Positions 1 to 44,373 of a stretch of 64,000 nt of DNA are shown piece by piece. Under the pieces are notes generated by a model, which ran no database searches, was not told the DNA's origin, and saw only the letters and a program-made list of their open reading frames with translations. Positions within the stretch are counted from its first letter, which is position 1; each line of letters opens with the position of its first letter. Made by a program: the position numbers and the translations under genes. The stretch comes from Epinephelus fuscoguttatus (lineage: Eukaryota > Chordata > Actinopteri > Perciformes > Serranidae). The stretch covers positions 14,649,207 through 14,713,206 of the forward strand of contig NC_064769.1 of assembly GCF_011397635.1 (NCBI RefSeq), in the 5' to 3' direction.

Positions 1-57
1 TTCTACGTCAAAGTTCGGCAAAATATCCTTCAACTTTCCCTCTGCAGTCTGACCCAT
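1..57 (-). CDS. Possible first coding exon of an unidentified gene (partial)
   Basis: Read on the minus strand, an ATG at 57-55 opens a frame that stays open to the left edge for 19 codons. The first residues are MGQTAEGKLKDILPNF. The lysine- and glutamate-containing composition looks like real coding sequence, and a head-to-head arrangement with the AGXT2 start about 250 bp away would be ordinary for a vertebrate promoter. I do not recognise the protein, and 57 bp is too short for certainty; it could be chance. Confidence 0.3.
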   Translation of the reverse strand, partial: MGQTAEGKLKDILPNFDVE

Positions 58-309
58 AGTCACCGCCAGCAGCTCTTCAGAGCCGTTGCATTACGATTAC
101 CGTAAGTGTTGGTAGATTCGCGCACTAGAAAAAAACGTGCGGCTGATTTGACCAAGCAAAAGCGAACCACGGCTGGCTTGACCGCAGTTGGAATTAGGGG
201 GTGGTCGACTGGACGCACGCTGATCGCCCATCTGAGGAATTTTCAGGGGCTGGAAAGCCCTGCTGCAGAAAGTCAGACGGAGAAAGGAGTCGGACAACTG
301 TGTGACAAC
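58..309. promoter_or_regulatory. Upstream and 5' UTR region of AGXT2 copy A
   Basis: This stretch precedes the AGXT2 start codon at 310 and would contain its promoter and 5' UTR, possibly shared with the putative minus-strand gene at 1-57. It holds several CpGs. An open frame at 106-417 crosses it, but that frame does not match the enzyme. No TATA box or other decisive promoter element is visible. Confidence 0.35.
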
Positions 310-15009
<14,700 letters not shown>

Positions 15010-15836
15010 AAGTCACATGAAAGTCAGTTGGATGTCATTGTTCTAAGGACCAAAGCTGGAACCCCTTTCAGCAGTGAATTGCATTTTGTACACCCTTTAA
15101 AATGTTCTACATGTCAGTATCAGTCATTTATACTACCTCTGCTGTTGCCTTTTTAATAGCAATTTTAAAAGGGACATTTAAAACTATGTTTAACTGTGTA
15201 TTAATTAGAACACTTTACATAACTCACTAGTTAAATGAGAAAATAATATTGTAAAGTGCCTTTCTAACAACTGACTTAAAGTTCATTTTGCCTGTTTTGG
15301 ATCTGTTGAATCATGCTGGGATATAACATAGGCCTATGATTGTAATTTCTGGATACATGATTCGTTGCTGATTATGGATGTGAATGTTATAATAATAAAT
15401 CTGAGCTTCAGGAGCAACCATTTGTACTTGTACACATTGTTAACACCGCCCCCTGTGGGTATTAATTTTCTGACAACCTGCTGCTCTCTTCATCAAAGCA
15501 CAGTGACACTTACCACACATCAATCTCCCACTCACTTCAGAGTGAGGTAGGTGTCTTCTCTGGCCTCCAACAGGAAAGAACCAGCACCAACCACCCAAAC
15601 ACATCTGGCCTTCTTTCTCACCTTGGTCAGTGAGCATGTAGTGGATATCTAGTAAATCTCGGTGCCAGTAGTTATATATTTATCTATATGACGTTGCAGA
15701 CAAGTAATTGTTTTGTGGGGTCAGGGTGCCATTGGTTGAGCACTGTCCACCCATCCTTTAGAGAAAAAGCAAAGACTTAAGTGAGTCTGCTGCTGAGTGT
15801 CAGAGAGTGAAAGAGTGTGTCCTCTACTGGTTCAAC
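15010..15836. other. Spacer between AGXT2 copies A and B
   Basis: This contains the 3' UTR of copy A, with a candidate poly(A) signal AATAAA at 15394-15399, and the promoter and 5' UTR of copy B. No gene or repeat is recognised. The bases just before the copy B ATG do not closely match those before copy A. Confidence 0.6.
15394..15399 (+). terminator. Candidate poly(A) signal of AGXT2 copy A
   Basis: AATAAA lies 385 bp after the copy A stop codon; it is the first canonical hexamer I see downstream. Confidence 0.45.
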
Positions 15837-25503
<9,667 letters not shown>

Positions 25504-26477
25504 ATAGATCAGAGTAACTCGATGCCAAGGACCAAATCTGGAGACCTGCCCAGCAGTGGCCTGTGTTTTTGTAAATCTTTTAAAATGTAATTATTAACTT
25601 TTGCCCTGGTGTAGCTGTGTATTGCTTCCTAACTTTTAACTTAACCATGATCTGCATGTTGCAGTTATAAATATGCCTTCACTACAGTCACTCAAGCTGA
25701 GGAACATTTGCTTTCTTTCACATTAAGGTCTGATAATGATTAAACACACTAAGCATACACCTTATACACGTGTCTTCTGCTGTGTTTAGACCTACTGAAT
25801 AATATATATATATATTTAGAATTGTTTTGCAGACTATATATCTGAATGTGATAATTTAAAGTCTGATCATATTTTTAAATAATTAAATATTTGCTTAAAT
25901 GTGCCATTTTTGTCTCCAATAAAACCATATATTAAAGGTTCAGGTGTGTTTTGTACAGACACACCACACACAGGAGTTTGTTAGTCATGGTTACTAGTTG
26001 CATTAATAGGAATCGATCCAGAGTTGTATAAATACCAACGTGCAGTTTTTTTTATTTTCATGATGCAGTAATACTACAGAGCTCTTCATGACAAACCAAG
26101 AGGGATGAATGCCAAAACGTTAGAGGATCTGATGATAACAGGGATAAAGGTGTGTACTGTGCACATCCTCTATGGGTTGTCTTCACTGGTTTCTCAGTGC
26201 AGAGATGTTCATAAATTGCTTGGAAAGGTAAGTTTCAATCATGGCAATCTGGAAGACTCATACGACAAAATAGTCTCAAGCACTCACACATTCATAACTG
26301 TGTCACTGAACAGGATTATTGTGAAATTAAAAAAAAAAACCTAAATGCTCTCTGTCAGCCAAACAGTCTGTTAAAAGTCCACTCTCACAGGCTATTTCTT
26401 TTAATTAATTTTCCATGGTTTCCTGTGTCCCTGCCGAGTCACACTCTTCCAGGTTCGTCCGCCCATTTGAAGATGTG
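25504..26477. other. Tail-to-tail spacer, AGXT2 copy B and DNAJC21
   Basis: This contains the 3' UTR of copy B with AATAAA at 25918-25923 and, on the other strand, the DNAJC21 3' UTR. Minus-strand poly(A) hexamer candidates are ATTAAA (complement of 26400-26405) and AATAAA near 26050. An open frame at 26105-26344 has no recognisable similarity and is probably chance. Confidence 0.6.
25918..25923 (+). terminator. Candidate poly(A) signal of AGXT2 copy B
   Basis: AATAAA 415 bp after the stop codon, in AT-rich 3' UTR-like sequence. Confidence 0.6.
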
Positions 26478-34175
<7,698 letters not shown>

Positions 34176-36006
34176 GATTAGCTAACTGTAAAAAAGAAAC
34201 TCGACTCTAAGAGAAATACTCAATAAATATGTTGTTCACGTTGTCCCAGCGACGCTAACGTTAGCATGCAGCTATGCTAACTGTAGCATGCTAGCAACCG
34301 GGTAGCGTATTCTATCTCTTAAACGATCCAGACTTCTCAGGTGGTAGCAACAGCGAGGTAATTACTTGGCCTTACATATTTAAATACGGTATATAAACGG
34401 TCTTAAATAACTGCCAAACAGCCTAAATACACTAAATTACTTTTCAATGCCGGTTGTTGGCAGTATAACCAATTGACAAGTCTGTACTGTAGAGTGCCGC
34501 TATATATCTCGCGAGAATTGTTCTTCTTCACTTTATAATAATTAATCGGTAGACTGCAAGCTACAGCCATGTGTTGCTGACCTCTACAGTTCAAATTAAA
34601 TCAAAATCTTGTTCACTTGATAAATATTATATTATAAGGCTTTATTCTCTCAGGAAAACACCAATGGGATGTTACTATGCACGTCTAACAATATAAACAC
34701 TTAAAACTCATGTTCACAATTATGATTCATCATGTTGCCCTCCATTATTTTAATGAAATGCATTTCCAGCCAGCCCAAACATAGACTGTAACATCAATTA
34801 AATACTAGAGTATTAATAATTTACAAGGTACACATCTCTCTTTATTCCATATTTCTATAATGAATCTGTGATTGTAGACTGATCAGTTATGGTACTCTTG
34901 TGATGCTCTCTGGTGGTGACAGGGACAGTTGCACCTTACTTGCATTTACACAAACCCCCTCTTCATGAACGTTTCAAACTATTTTTTATACATACGCAGA
35001 GTGGGTATTTTATAAGCTAATTCCAAGAATTCTTTTTTGTTTAAATCTGACCACTTAAGGGTAAAATTAGATTCAGAATTGATGACTACAGCGTGTCCTC
35101 ACTAGCATGTGGCTTTGAGTTTAGAAAATGTGGTAAACATACAAAAAACAGTTATCTAAATAAATGCAATATGGATAATTTCAAGAAATTAAACAATTAA
35201 GTGATTTTTTTTTAATAGTAAATCATTTTCAGAGGGTTCTGGGGGGTACAATATACAGACTCATGACCTCAGTATTTCTTAAATCCCAGTTACGGCCCTG
35301 AGGACATTACATTATACATGTTACATTATAGGCTGTATAATTAGGACAATATAATCTACTGAATTACTTGTTCATTCCAAAACTTAGACATTTCTGAAAA
35401 GAAAATCTAAAATCTGTGCTGAAAATTGATTTCAGTAACATGATTAGAGAATGTATGTCAGTATAGAGTTGTAGGTTATTTTTTTCTCTCTCTCTCAATA
35501 CTGTGTTCATTTGGTTCATTTTGAATAAACAGAATAAAAACATCCATTAAAAACCCTCCCTTCCACACCACTGACAAAAAATTTCTTGGGAAAAAACCCC
35601 CCAGAAACTTAAGCATAATATTCACATAAATAAAGTATGGTATAATAGACAGACTTTACATGATTAACAACATGATTAACAATCATTAAAAACAAAACAA
35701 TATTGGTACATAAATCTCCCAGAAGGTTACAGTAGCCTGTAAACATTGAATTTGTGTGGTAACTATCATAAACACTTAGAGATTTTTTTTGTAAGAGGCT
35801 ACACTTTGAAATGCCAAACTTTTCCTATGTTGTTTATACATTATTGTTTACTGTTTTTGGTTTATACTTTCTGTGCTTCTGTGTATGACGCCATGTGTAG
35901 TACATGCAGTACCACCTCCGCGCCACCAGGGGTCTCTCCCTCTGCTCCACCCGCACGTGTGATGTTTGAGTTGGATTTTTCGCGAGACCTGTGGCGGCGT
36001 ACAAAC
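34176..36006. promoter_or_regulatory. Head-to-head intergenic region, DNAJC21 and BRIX1
   Basis: This 1.8-kb gap separates the divergent DNAJC21 and BRIX1 start codons. The DNAJC21 side holds GCTAACGTTAGC (34254-34265) embedded in a near-palindrome of GCATGC and GCTA repeats up to about 34295. The BRIX1 side is CpG-richer from about 35880. The AT-rich middle has no recognised gene or repeat. Shared regulation of two 60S assembly genes is plausible but not shown. Confidence 0.5.
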
Positions 36007-38595
36007 ATGTCGGCGTTCAAGAGAAAACGTGGAGGACAGGCTCCTGTTAATAAAAAGGCAAAAAAAGTAAAATTTGTCGCAGATGGAGGTGAAGCACCGG
36101 CAGAAGCCGAACAAGAGAAGAAAAATGAAGTCACGATTCCAGCACCGGTTTCTTTGGTGAGTGCGCGTGCTTGTTATTAGCCACAGAAGTTGGTAGCTAG
36201 TTAGCTAACTGACGTTCACCGATACACGGGAGTTATGTTTTCTGTAAGTTAAATATTGTCATTTGTACACTAACACGGTGAACAGTCTGTAACTATAACA
36301 AACACATTGAACTGAGTAATTTAGTAACGTTAGTAGGATAAAGAGAAAGTCGTTCACTATAGCATACTCAGTCTGAGAGCAACACTCGTAACACGGGGCT
36401 AAGCATACATGTTTGCTCAGTATTACCCAGCGATCATTTAAAAACTAAGAAGCCAACTGGATGAATGGGGCAGTGTTTTAAACTCCGTGTTTTAGCTTGT
36501 GTTAATGTTATGACATACATTCTCTAAAACAGGGTAAGTGGACCAACAAGGAAAGGGTTCTCATTTTCTCCTCAAGAGGCATCAACTTCAGAACCAGACA
36601 CTTGATGCAAGACCTGAGGACCATGATGCCTCATGCAAAAGCAGGTTAGTACCGTGTTTCCTTCCTTCATCCAGCTACATGTGCTGTTACTGCATTGCTG
36701 CTTGTGTTGAGCAGAGATATAGGTTTTGTCAATGATACTGTCATAACACGGTTTTTCTTTTGTCTGTCAGATACAAAAATGGACAGGAAGGACAAGTTGT
36801 TTGTTATTAATGAGGTGAGCTTGTTATTTATTTCGACACATTCTATGTAGAGTCAAATGCATGACAGCACAACTAAAGATCATCATTTACAGGTGTGTGA
36901 AATCAAAAACTGCAACAAGTGCCTCTTTTTTGAGGCCAAGAAGAAGCAGGACCTCTACATGTGGTGAGTGTTTACTTGCTCCTAAACACTAAGCTGTTCT
37001 TAATAATTACTGTTCTAAAGCAATAATATGTAATATTGTCCCTGCCTTACAGGGTTTCAAACAGCCCTCATGGACCTTCTGCAAAGTTTCTGGTTCAAAA
37101 CAGTGAGTTACTTGTGTCCTGCAATTCTCAAATGCAGAAGACAACATCTGTCATTGGCCATGGGGAAACACTGGTTTATATTATTGTCTCTCCACAGTTC
37201 ACACACTGGCTGAGCTCAAGATGACAGGAAACTGCCTCAAAGGATCCAGGCCGCTGCTCTCGTTCGATCCTGTGAGTAACACTGGCCGTAATTTAATCTA
37301 GAGTATACGTCAGTGAAGGGCAGCTGTGTGCCATAAGGACCTTTTAATTCTGTCCAAACATGACACCAGATTATTTCAATGATTAGCACACAAGTTATTT
37401 TGATTCAAATTAAGTCATCTATAGATAAAAAATACTAACCTGCATGCTCCACATCACTGTCCATCTTGGGGGAACAGTCCTGCTGCTTTGACAAACTGCC
37501 AAAAATATGCATTTATGCACGCTGACATCTGATAGATCAGTGAAGGTTGCAACTTGTCAGAGTCTGAATAAGAGCTAAACTATTTTGTCTATTTTTTTCC
37601 TACAGAAATTTGACACAGAACCACACTTAGCTTTACTGAAGGAGCTCTTCACCCAGGTGTGTATACAAGATGAGGATGCATGTATTAATACTGATTACAC
37701 TTTTGGTAATAATTGAGCAAAGCAGATCTTCTGTCCTGCTGCAGCCAGAGGATGACATTGTGGAAATCTGAGAGGGAGCTGTTCATTCTTATTAAACTGG
37801 AATCTTCAACAATTTAACATTTGGTTGCTAAATTTTTTCATTTTAAGAAGTACTCATTACGTTTTACTGTTGCAGACATTTTCCACCCCACGCTACCACC
37901 CCAAGAGTCAGCCTTTTGTGGACCACGTCTTCACATTCACCATTGCAGACAACAGGATATGGTTTAGAAATTACCAGGTAATGTTTCACTATTCTTGGCA
38001 AAGTCCGCTCTGCTTAGGTTAACATTTTACAAGTATTTCATTTGTTTGGGAAGTAAAATGTATCTCCTGTTGTGGGTTCAGTTTTCAGAGACTTTATTTG
38101 CAAAGTTAATTCTGCAATCATTTCTGTGTCATGTTCAGATCATCGAGGAGGATGCAGCTCTAGTGGAGATCGGCCCTCGCTTTGTTCTCAACCTCATCAA
38201 GATCTTCCAAGGGAGCTTTGGAGGGCCTACGCTGTTTGAAAACCCTGGGTTCAAGTCCCCTAACATGGTACAAATCCAGTGCATGTGATATGTCTGATTA
38301 ATTACTATCCTACATCATACATTTTCTGATTGTGGATCCTTTCTCTTCACAGCACCGGAGAGAGATCCGACTGGCTGCAGCAGCCAAAGTGCGTGAGAAG
38401 CAGATGGTGAAGGAGATGCAGAAAATGAAGAGGGCCGAAGCGAAGGAGGACGTGACCAAAGACGTTACGGCTGACGTCTTTGTAACACCAGCTGAGGAGA
38501 AGCCTGTTCACATCCAGACAGAAGCACCAGCGCCAAAGGTGGCGAAGAAAAACAAACACAAAGCTTTCAAAAGACAAAGGATGGCGCGTAGGTAA
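36007..38595 (+). CDS. brix1: BRIX1: ribosome biogenesis protein BRX1 homologue
   Basis: Nucleolar Brix-domain protein needed for early 60S subunit assembly and 27S pre-rRNA processing. Coding exons: 36007-36156, 36533-36644, 36771-36814, 36893-36963, 37053-37102, 37198-37271, 37606-37656, 37876-37977, 38139-38267, 38353-38595; 1026 nt, 341 residues (human 353). After a lysine-rich N-terminal tail, the Brix domain runs from about residue 50, with RVLIFSSRGINFRTRHLMQD, CEIKNCNKCLFFEAKKKQDL, HPKSQPFVDHVFTFTI and EDAALVEIGPRFVLNLIKIF visible. The C-terminus is basic with TADVFVTPAEEKP. All GT-AG introns and phases agree. The start at 36007 aligns with the family; an in-frame ATG 45 bases upstream (35962) is also open. 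It is tail-to-tail with RAD1. Confidence 0.96.
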
Positions 38596-39709
38596 CCAGA
38601 TGGACTCAATTACAGAGTAGCTCACTGCTGCCATGATTTAATATTGTCTCAAGAAAATGTGGTAATGCAACAGTCTAGTCAAGTCTTAAGTCCACTATTG
38701 TGAGCTTTTTTGTTAAGACTATGTGCAGATTGTCAATCAGTTATCACATTTAACAGAGTAAGAGATAATCTTAAATCTGCACGTTGTTTTCAGTGTCTGT
38801 TGCCATAATCTGTGGATTCACACTATGTATTTTCCTCTCTCACTCAAGAGGACTGTGCAGATTGTAGTTGGTCATTAAGGTCTCAGCTTTTACAACACTG
38901 CAAACGATATTTGCCCATCCATTTTGATAAAAGTAGACATTCTGTCTGTGTAAAAAAAAAAAAGTGTTTATTAAGTTGACTAGTTGTTTTCTATGTCCTG
39001 AAAATAAAACAATTTAAACTTACAATCTCCATCTAATTTATACTCCCAACAAATGTTTGTCAAAGGTGTCAGTATACACATGCAGTATCAGAAGTGAAGA
39101 GCTTCAGAGAAATCTAAGACCTGTGTGTAGAGAAGACTTTCTGTACACATACTACACTAGACAACTGTAGGAAAATGTATCATGTCTTATTTTTATGGGC
39201 CTTCAACCAGCTAACTGCATGTGTCAAAGGAAGAAAGGCAGAGAAAGGTCCAGAAAGATGGGCTCAACCACTGTTTGCATTGGACTACAAATCACGTAGC
39301 TGCAGGCATGTCAAGGGATTTCTTACTCAAAATACCTGGGTCTCCATAGTAACAAACAACACATTATACAGTAACTGTTGATACAATAATTTTCCATATC
39401 TGTCTGTGAAATTATGTATTCTTAATCATAGTGCTCTAACTACACAGACTAACGTAACAACCAGGTACATTATCTCTGCACAAATCCAGTGGCAATGCTC
39501 AGCTCAAATACAACTGTTGGCAAATGATGAACAAGTTTGGTGATGAACTTTCCCACCATGTCCATTATCCTTGAAGTCCACCATTTAGTTCCTGTGTGCA
39601 CCCCACTGTCAGCACTGCCTCGTCAAGCAGACTTTGCCTCCTCACTCAAAGCAACAGGCCACCACCTAAGTCAAGGTGCTTATTTGAAGAAGAATTTAAC
39701 TGACTGTGA
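38596..39709. other. Tail-to-tail spacer, BRIX1 and RAD1
   Basis: This holds the BRIX1 3' UTR with AATAAA at 39003-39008 and the RAD1 3' UTR on the other strand. The minus-strand AATAAA complementary to 38967-38972 would place the RAD1 end beyond the BRIX1 end, so the two transcripts could overlap. No gene or repeat is recognised. Confidence 0.5.
39003..39008 (+). terminator. Candidate poly(A) signal of BRIX1
   Basis: AATAAA in the sequence GAAAATAAAACAATTT, 407 bp after the BRIX1 stop codon. Confidence 0.6.
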
Positions 39710-42104
39710 TCACTCCTCTTCCACCTCCTCGTCAGGACAACAATAATATTCTACAAAGCAGATCTGCCCGTCATCGTTCCTGACCAAGTACTGCAGAGAG
39801 AGGAAGCCCCTGCTGTCTGTCCTCACAGAGACTTTACAGGACAAAGCCAGGGCTTTGGTGGACGGCTTCAGCAGGGACATCTTGTACCTGTCACGGGTTA
39901 ACAGAAAGGACAGATTTAAGACACAATTAAGAGCTTTAATAAAAGTCATTATGGGAACATACAGAGACAAGAGAGGTACTAGAGTGGGACTTTATAATGT
40001 AAGAATGTGAAGGTAAAGGGGCAGAGGTCACCATTTTTATAGATATTTAGACATGACAGCAAGAAAAGCATTGGTGTAATTAATAATCAATGGTTTCACT
40101 GCTGTGGTTACATGAGACAGTTAACTGGAACAAACCTGTTATAAAATTGTAGCTGCGCTGTTCCTGTCCTGACAAGTAAAATGTCTCACATCAAAAACGT
40201 CTATTACAAAAGTAGCTATGAACGGAGATGTATATGAACTAGATCTTAATCATTAGTTATCAGCTTTTGAAGAGAGTCCATCACCACTCTCACAGAGCAA
40301 CGTCAAGCAACTAAATGAAATATGGGAAATGAATACCACACATTTTCTGTCAATTCATCGTCTACTTTGTCTCTCTGCCTCTCTTTTCTTCTAGTGGTTG
40401 TGTTACTGTCTCCAGTGCCCCTTGTCCACCTCAGAGTTGTAACAGTAAAATTATTTCTCCGTGCCAACCTGTTGGTTTGTGTCTTGTTGCATTTGAACAG
40501 CTCCATCATGTCGGAGTCTTTGGGATAATCATAATGGGCATTCCCAGAGTTCCCAAACGTAGACAACCTGAGAACAAACCAAAAAACATGGAAACTGAGA
40601 GATAGTAAGAAGCACCTCTAAGCAATACTTGTAACACTCAACAATTTATTGTTAACACAGAATGGCAATTAAATTTCCATTGAAAAATTACATTTTGCTG
40701 CAAGAGAATCCCCAAAGGAGGTCCTTGTATTGAAACACTGCTGTTCAACAAATTTAACAAAAGCAATGACTGTGCAGGAGGTGATGTCTGTTACCTACAA
40801 TCAGTGTAATCAAGGCTAAAGAAAGTTTAATTGCTGAAAGAAGATTAAATGTATTTTAAACATGCTTCTTTGGAGTTTAAGCAATATAATCAAGAGCCAA
40901 ATGTCCTGCATAACTAGTATAGTGTAGAACATGTAGGGATGCTTTAAATACAAAAAATACAAAAAATAAAAAAAGCAATTTCAGTTGTGACAACACACCT
41001 GAAGTATGGCTGACTGGGGGACATGGTGATCTGTAGCACCTCACTTGTCATGTCCAGTTCAGAGAAGGCCTCCTTCAGACTCTCTGACTGCAGGATCACC
41101 TTTAAAACAAGGGACCAATGTACACACATAGTAATCAGTGCCATTAAAATAAAACTTGCAGATTTTGTCATATGTATTCCTAATGGGTTTATAAAATATA
41201 CAAGTCACTGAAAGAGAAGACAAAAGGAAAGGTGCATCTTTACTTTCAACTGCAGCCTCTAAATAGATGGGTTCATACGAATTTGTATTAGTTAATCTGC
41301 CAAATTTATGTAGAAGTAAAATATATCTCTTTCAGTATATGAAATTGTGAAAGCCAACCTTGTTTGTGACATTGGTGCTGCAGAACTCAAAGTCAACTGG
41401 CTCTTCTGGTTCCTGGGTGTTGATCTTGCACACAGTCACTACCCCACCCTCTTCCAGGAACAGGGTCAGAGGATAACCGTACCCCCTGTAGCACATCCGC
41501 AAGGCTGTTAATACTCCTGCAACATCACAGAAGGGTGATAGTGAAAATGTTGAGTCACAACCACGACAGATAATCTGACTATGACTACAGAATAACACAG
41601 TTAGTAAATTGGTGCTTAATTGAATAGTAACTGTTGTTTTCTTTTGCACACTCTCCAATCAGCTTTCCTTATCTTTACCTGGCACTGTGCTTCCTCCAAA
41701 TATATTGAGGCAGTCCAGCAGAACTGTGAGGTTGACCTGAAAACCCACTGAATCTTCCTTTATGGTGAACTCTTGGAAGATCTCAGCCTGGAATACAAAG
41801 AAGACAAGTCTTTTCTATCGAGTATCACCATTATAATTAGGAGGAACTCAAGACTATTTTCAACTGGATCACTTCCATTGAATGAAATGATTCAATGAAA
41901 AAAACACACCTGGATGAAGGCATTGGCTTGCAGACATTTGGAGTCCTCCACAGTGACCTTCAGGCCGTTGGGTGTGGCGTTGAAGATGGCATGGTCTTTG
42001 AATGTGATTGCTTTCAATATGTTGGACAGATTGCGAGCATTATCCAAACTGGCCATTAAAACGTATTGTTCATCTTCAGCTTGTGACTGGGTTGACAGAG
42101 GCAT
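39710..42104 (-). CDS. rad1: RAD1: subunit of the 9-1-1 checkpoint clamp
   Basis: PCNA-like subunit of the RAD9-RAD1-HUS1 ring loaded at damaged DNA to activate ATR signalling. Coding exons in transcription order: 42104-41910, 41787-41679, 41516-41359, 41099-40999, 40567-40469, 39887-39710; 840 nt, 279 residues (human 282). The product tracks the human protein almost end to end, for example SLDNARNLSNILKAITF, ALRMCYRGYGYPLTLFLEEG, SELDMTSEVLQITMSP and FLSLQYLVRNDDGQICFVEY. It ends in the family's acidic DEEVEEE tail. Seven bases upstream of the ATG is an acceptor site (TTCAG), so a non-coding first exon is expected; a matching donor is at 42895. All phases join. It is head-to-head with the C18orf32 homologue. 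Confidence 0.96.
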
Positions 42105-42299
42105 TGTGGCACTGAATAGGAGATACACAGAACTTTACATGAAACATTTGGATGGCAAATGTTCGGGGGTTCGGGGTTTAAAAACTGCACAAAAACAATA
42201 AAACAGCAGCTTAAATATAGAATATTTCAATAACAGCTATGCATCTTTATCTTGCGTCCCTAGAGTCTAGGCTAAACATGGAGAGCAGCATTTAGTTTC

Positions 42300-42645
42300 T
42301 GTGCACATTGCACATATGTAGAACAAACTGCCAGAAAACTCCAGGTCTGCTGCAACTCTATTAACATAAGATATATGTTGTGTTAATTCTATGAAGTTCT
42401 TTTAAATCACGACTGAAGACTTTTATTTTGCCGCAACCTTTTTTTCATTTCTTACACTGCGCTGTAACTTTTAGAATTGTATTTTATACCTGTCTTCGTT
42501 TTGTTGTGAATTTGATTTTATATTCTCTAACCCTTTATTGTGTTTCTTTTATCACGATGTCTATGCTTTTGATTATTTACGTAAAGCAATATGAATTGCC
42601 TTGTTGTGCTTATAAATAAACCTGCCTTGCCTTATCTTTTACAAC
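42300..42645 (+). mobile_element. L2-type LINE 3' fragment in the RAD1 5' UTR intron
   Basis: The plus strand retains the end of an L2-type ORF (NKLPENSRSAATLLT) followed by a 3' region ending near AATAAACCTGCCTTGCC. It is strongly 5'-truncated and lies between RAD1 coding exon 1 and its putative non-coding first exon, antisense to RAD1. Confidence 0.65.
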
Positions 42646-42895
42646 TTGGATACTTAGTCGAAAATGTTGATGTACCTATGTTGACGCATAAAACATGCTG
42701 TCTGTTTCTGACCAATTTTAAGCTAGGCTATATGAAGGCACATCACATGTAGCTAACGTGAGGTAACACATAAAACAACTTAAATAACAAACTGCCGTGA
42801 ATTCCAGTGTTATGTATTGTTCTATCTAGAAAGCCTGGTGAATAAACTTATAAAAAAATGTTACTGTTATCTGTGAGAATGTGTCAGACACTTAC

Positions 42896-42990
42896 AAAGT
42901 TGTACTTCAGAAACACGTATGGCTGTGTTTTGAAGAACGGCGCCCCGGTTTGCATCAACTTCCGCTTCTCTCTTCTTCTACGGAAGTAGA
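42896..42990 (-). other. rad1: Probable non-coding first exon of RAD1
   Basis: On the minus strand, ACTTT followed by the donor GTAAGTG falls at 42895, and the acceptor TTCAG lies just before the RAD1 ATG. Splicing these removes a 784-bp intron (42112-42895). The 5' end of the exon is not determined. Confidence 0.5.
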
Positions 42991-43060
42991 TTCCGCGCAT
43001 GTGCAGTCGCATTTCGGAGACTTCGCCGATACCAAAACACACGAGATTTTTCCTGTCCAC
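42975..43060. promoter_or_regulatory. Probable bidirectional promoter, RAD1 and C18orf32
   Basis: Between the divergent non-coding first exons lie an ETS-like CGGAAGT (42981-42987) and an NRF1-like GCGCATGTGC (42995-43004), with several CpGs. Both motifs are common in TATA-less housekeeping bidirectional promoters. No TATA box is seen. Confidence 0.5.
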
Positions 43061-43103
43061 AGCGGCAGTAAGCGACAATATCGGTGTTTTGTGATCCACA
43101 GAG
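43010..43103 (+). other. Probable non-coding first exon of the C18orf32 homologue
   Basis: GATCCACAGAG followed by the donor GTGAGA at 43104 pairs with the acceptor CTTTAG at 43532-43537, which opens the exon that carries the start codon. The 5' limit is uncertain. Confidence 0.5.
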
Positions 43104-43564
43104 GTGAGAAATATTGCTCAGTCACAGTTACATGGCTAGAAAAATGTTGTTAAGTCTGCAGGTGTAATATCCTGTTCTTCATATCTGTTACGTATACCGA
43201 AAAATGACAGAAAGCTAACGTTAGCATTATAGCTAGCAGTGTCTCTGATGACGTTGTGACACGATCTGTACCAGAACAGGTTAATAACACACCAAACGGA
43301 CCTCAACAGGTCAATAATTAATGTTGCAAAGAAGAGCTAAAGACGCAGCCTCTGAATTACTTCTATGGTGTTTTCAAAATAACATTTAAACACCACGGAG
43401 AGGTATATATTGATAGATCCAGTCACATGACTTGTCCAGTGAAATAGATATATATGTCGACCTTCTTAACACAAAGTTTCACACCCCTGTGGTCACTGAG
43501 TAACTTGTTAATCATTTGTGTTCTTTCCCTGCTTTAGGTTCTTCATTTTGGGCGGCCTGTCTGA

Positions 43565-44067
<503 letters not shown>

Positions 44068-44367
44068 CAGCTCCAAATGTTTATAATGCATCTAAAACTG
44101 TGTAAATATTCCATTAATATAACTTAGAGAAACTATGAATTAACTTATCATTCTTCTTTGAATTACATGGTTTTCAATAACCATCTATGTTGTGCATACC
44201 TTGCTTTTAATTTTTCTTTTTCCATTTGTATCACAATAACTCTAAGAAATTGGTTATTGTTGATATGTTTTCCACATCTATCATGAATCGATAAATGCAT
44301 TTATTGTGTTGAATATTCACTTTCAATGGAATAGCTTTTCTAAGTCAAACTTGTAGTATAATGACTG

Positions 44368-44373
44368 AATAAA
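44368..44373 (+). terminator. Candidate poly(A) signal of the C18orf32 homologue
   Basis: AATAAA in GACTGAATAAAAGAAAAT, about 300 bp after the stop codon. Confidence 0.6.

Noticed and set aside
26105-26344. 79-residue open frame between AGXT2 copy B and DNAJC21
   Set aside because: It has no recognisable similarity, is AT-rich and lies in a 3' UTR-like region; probably chance.
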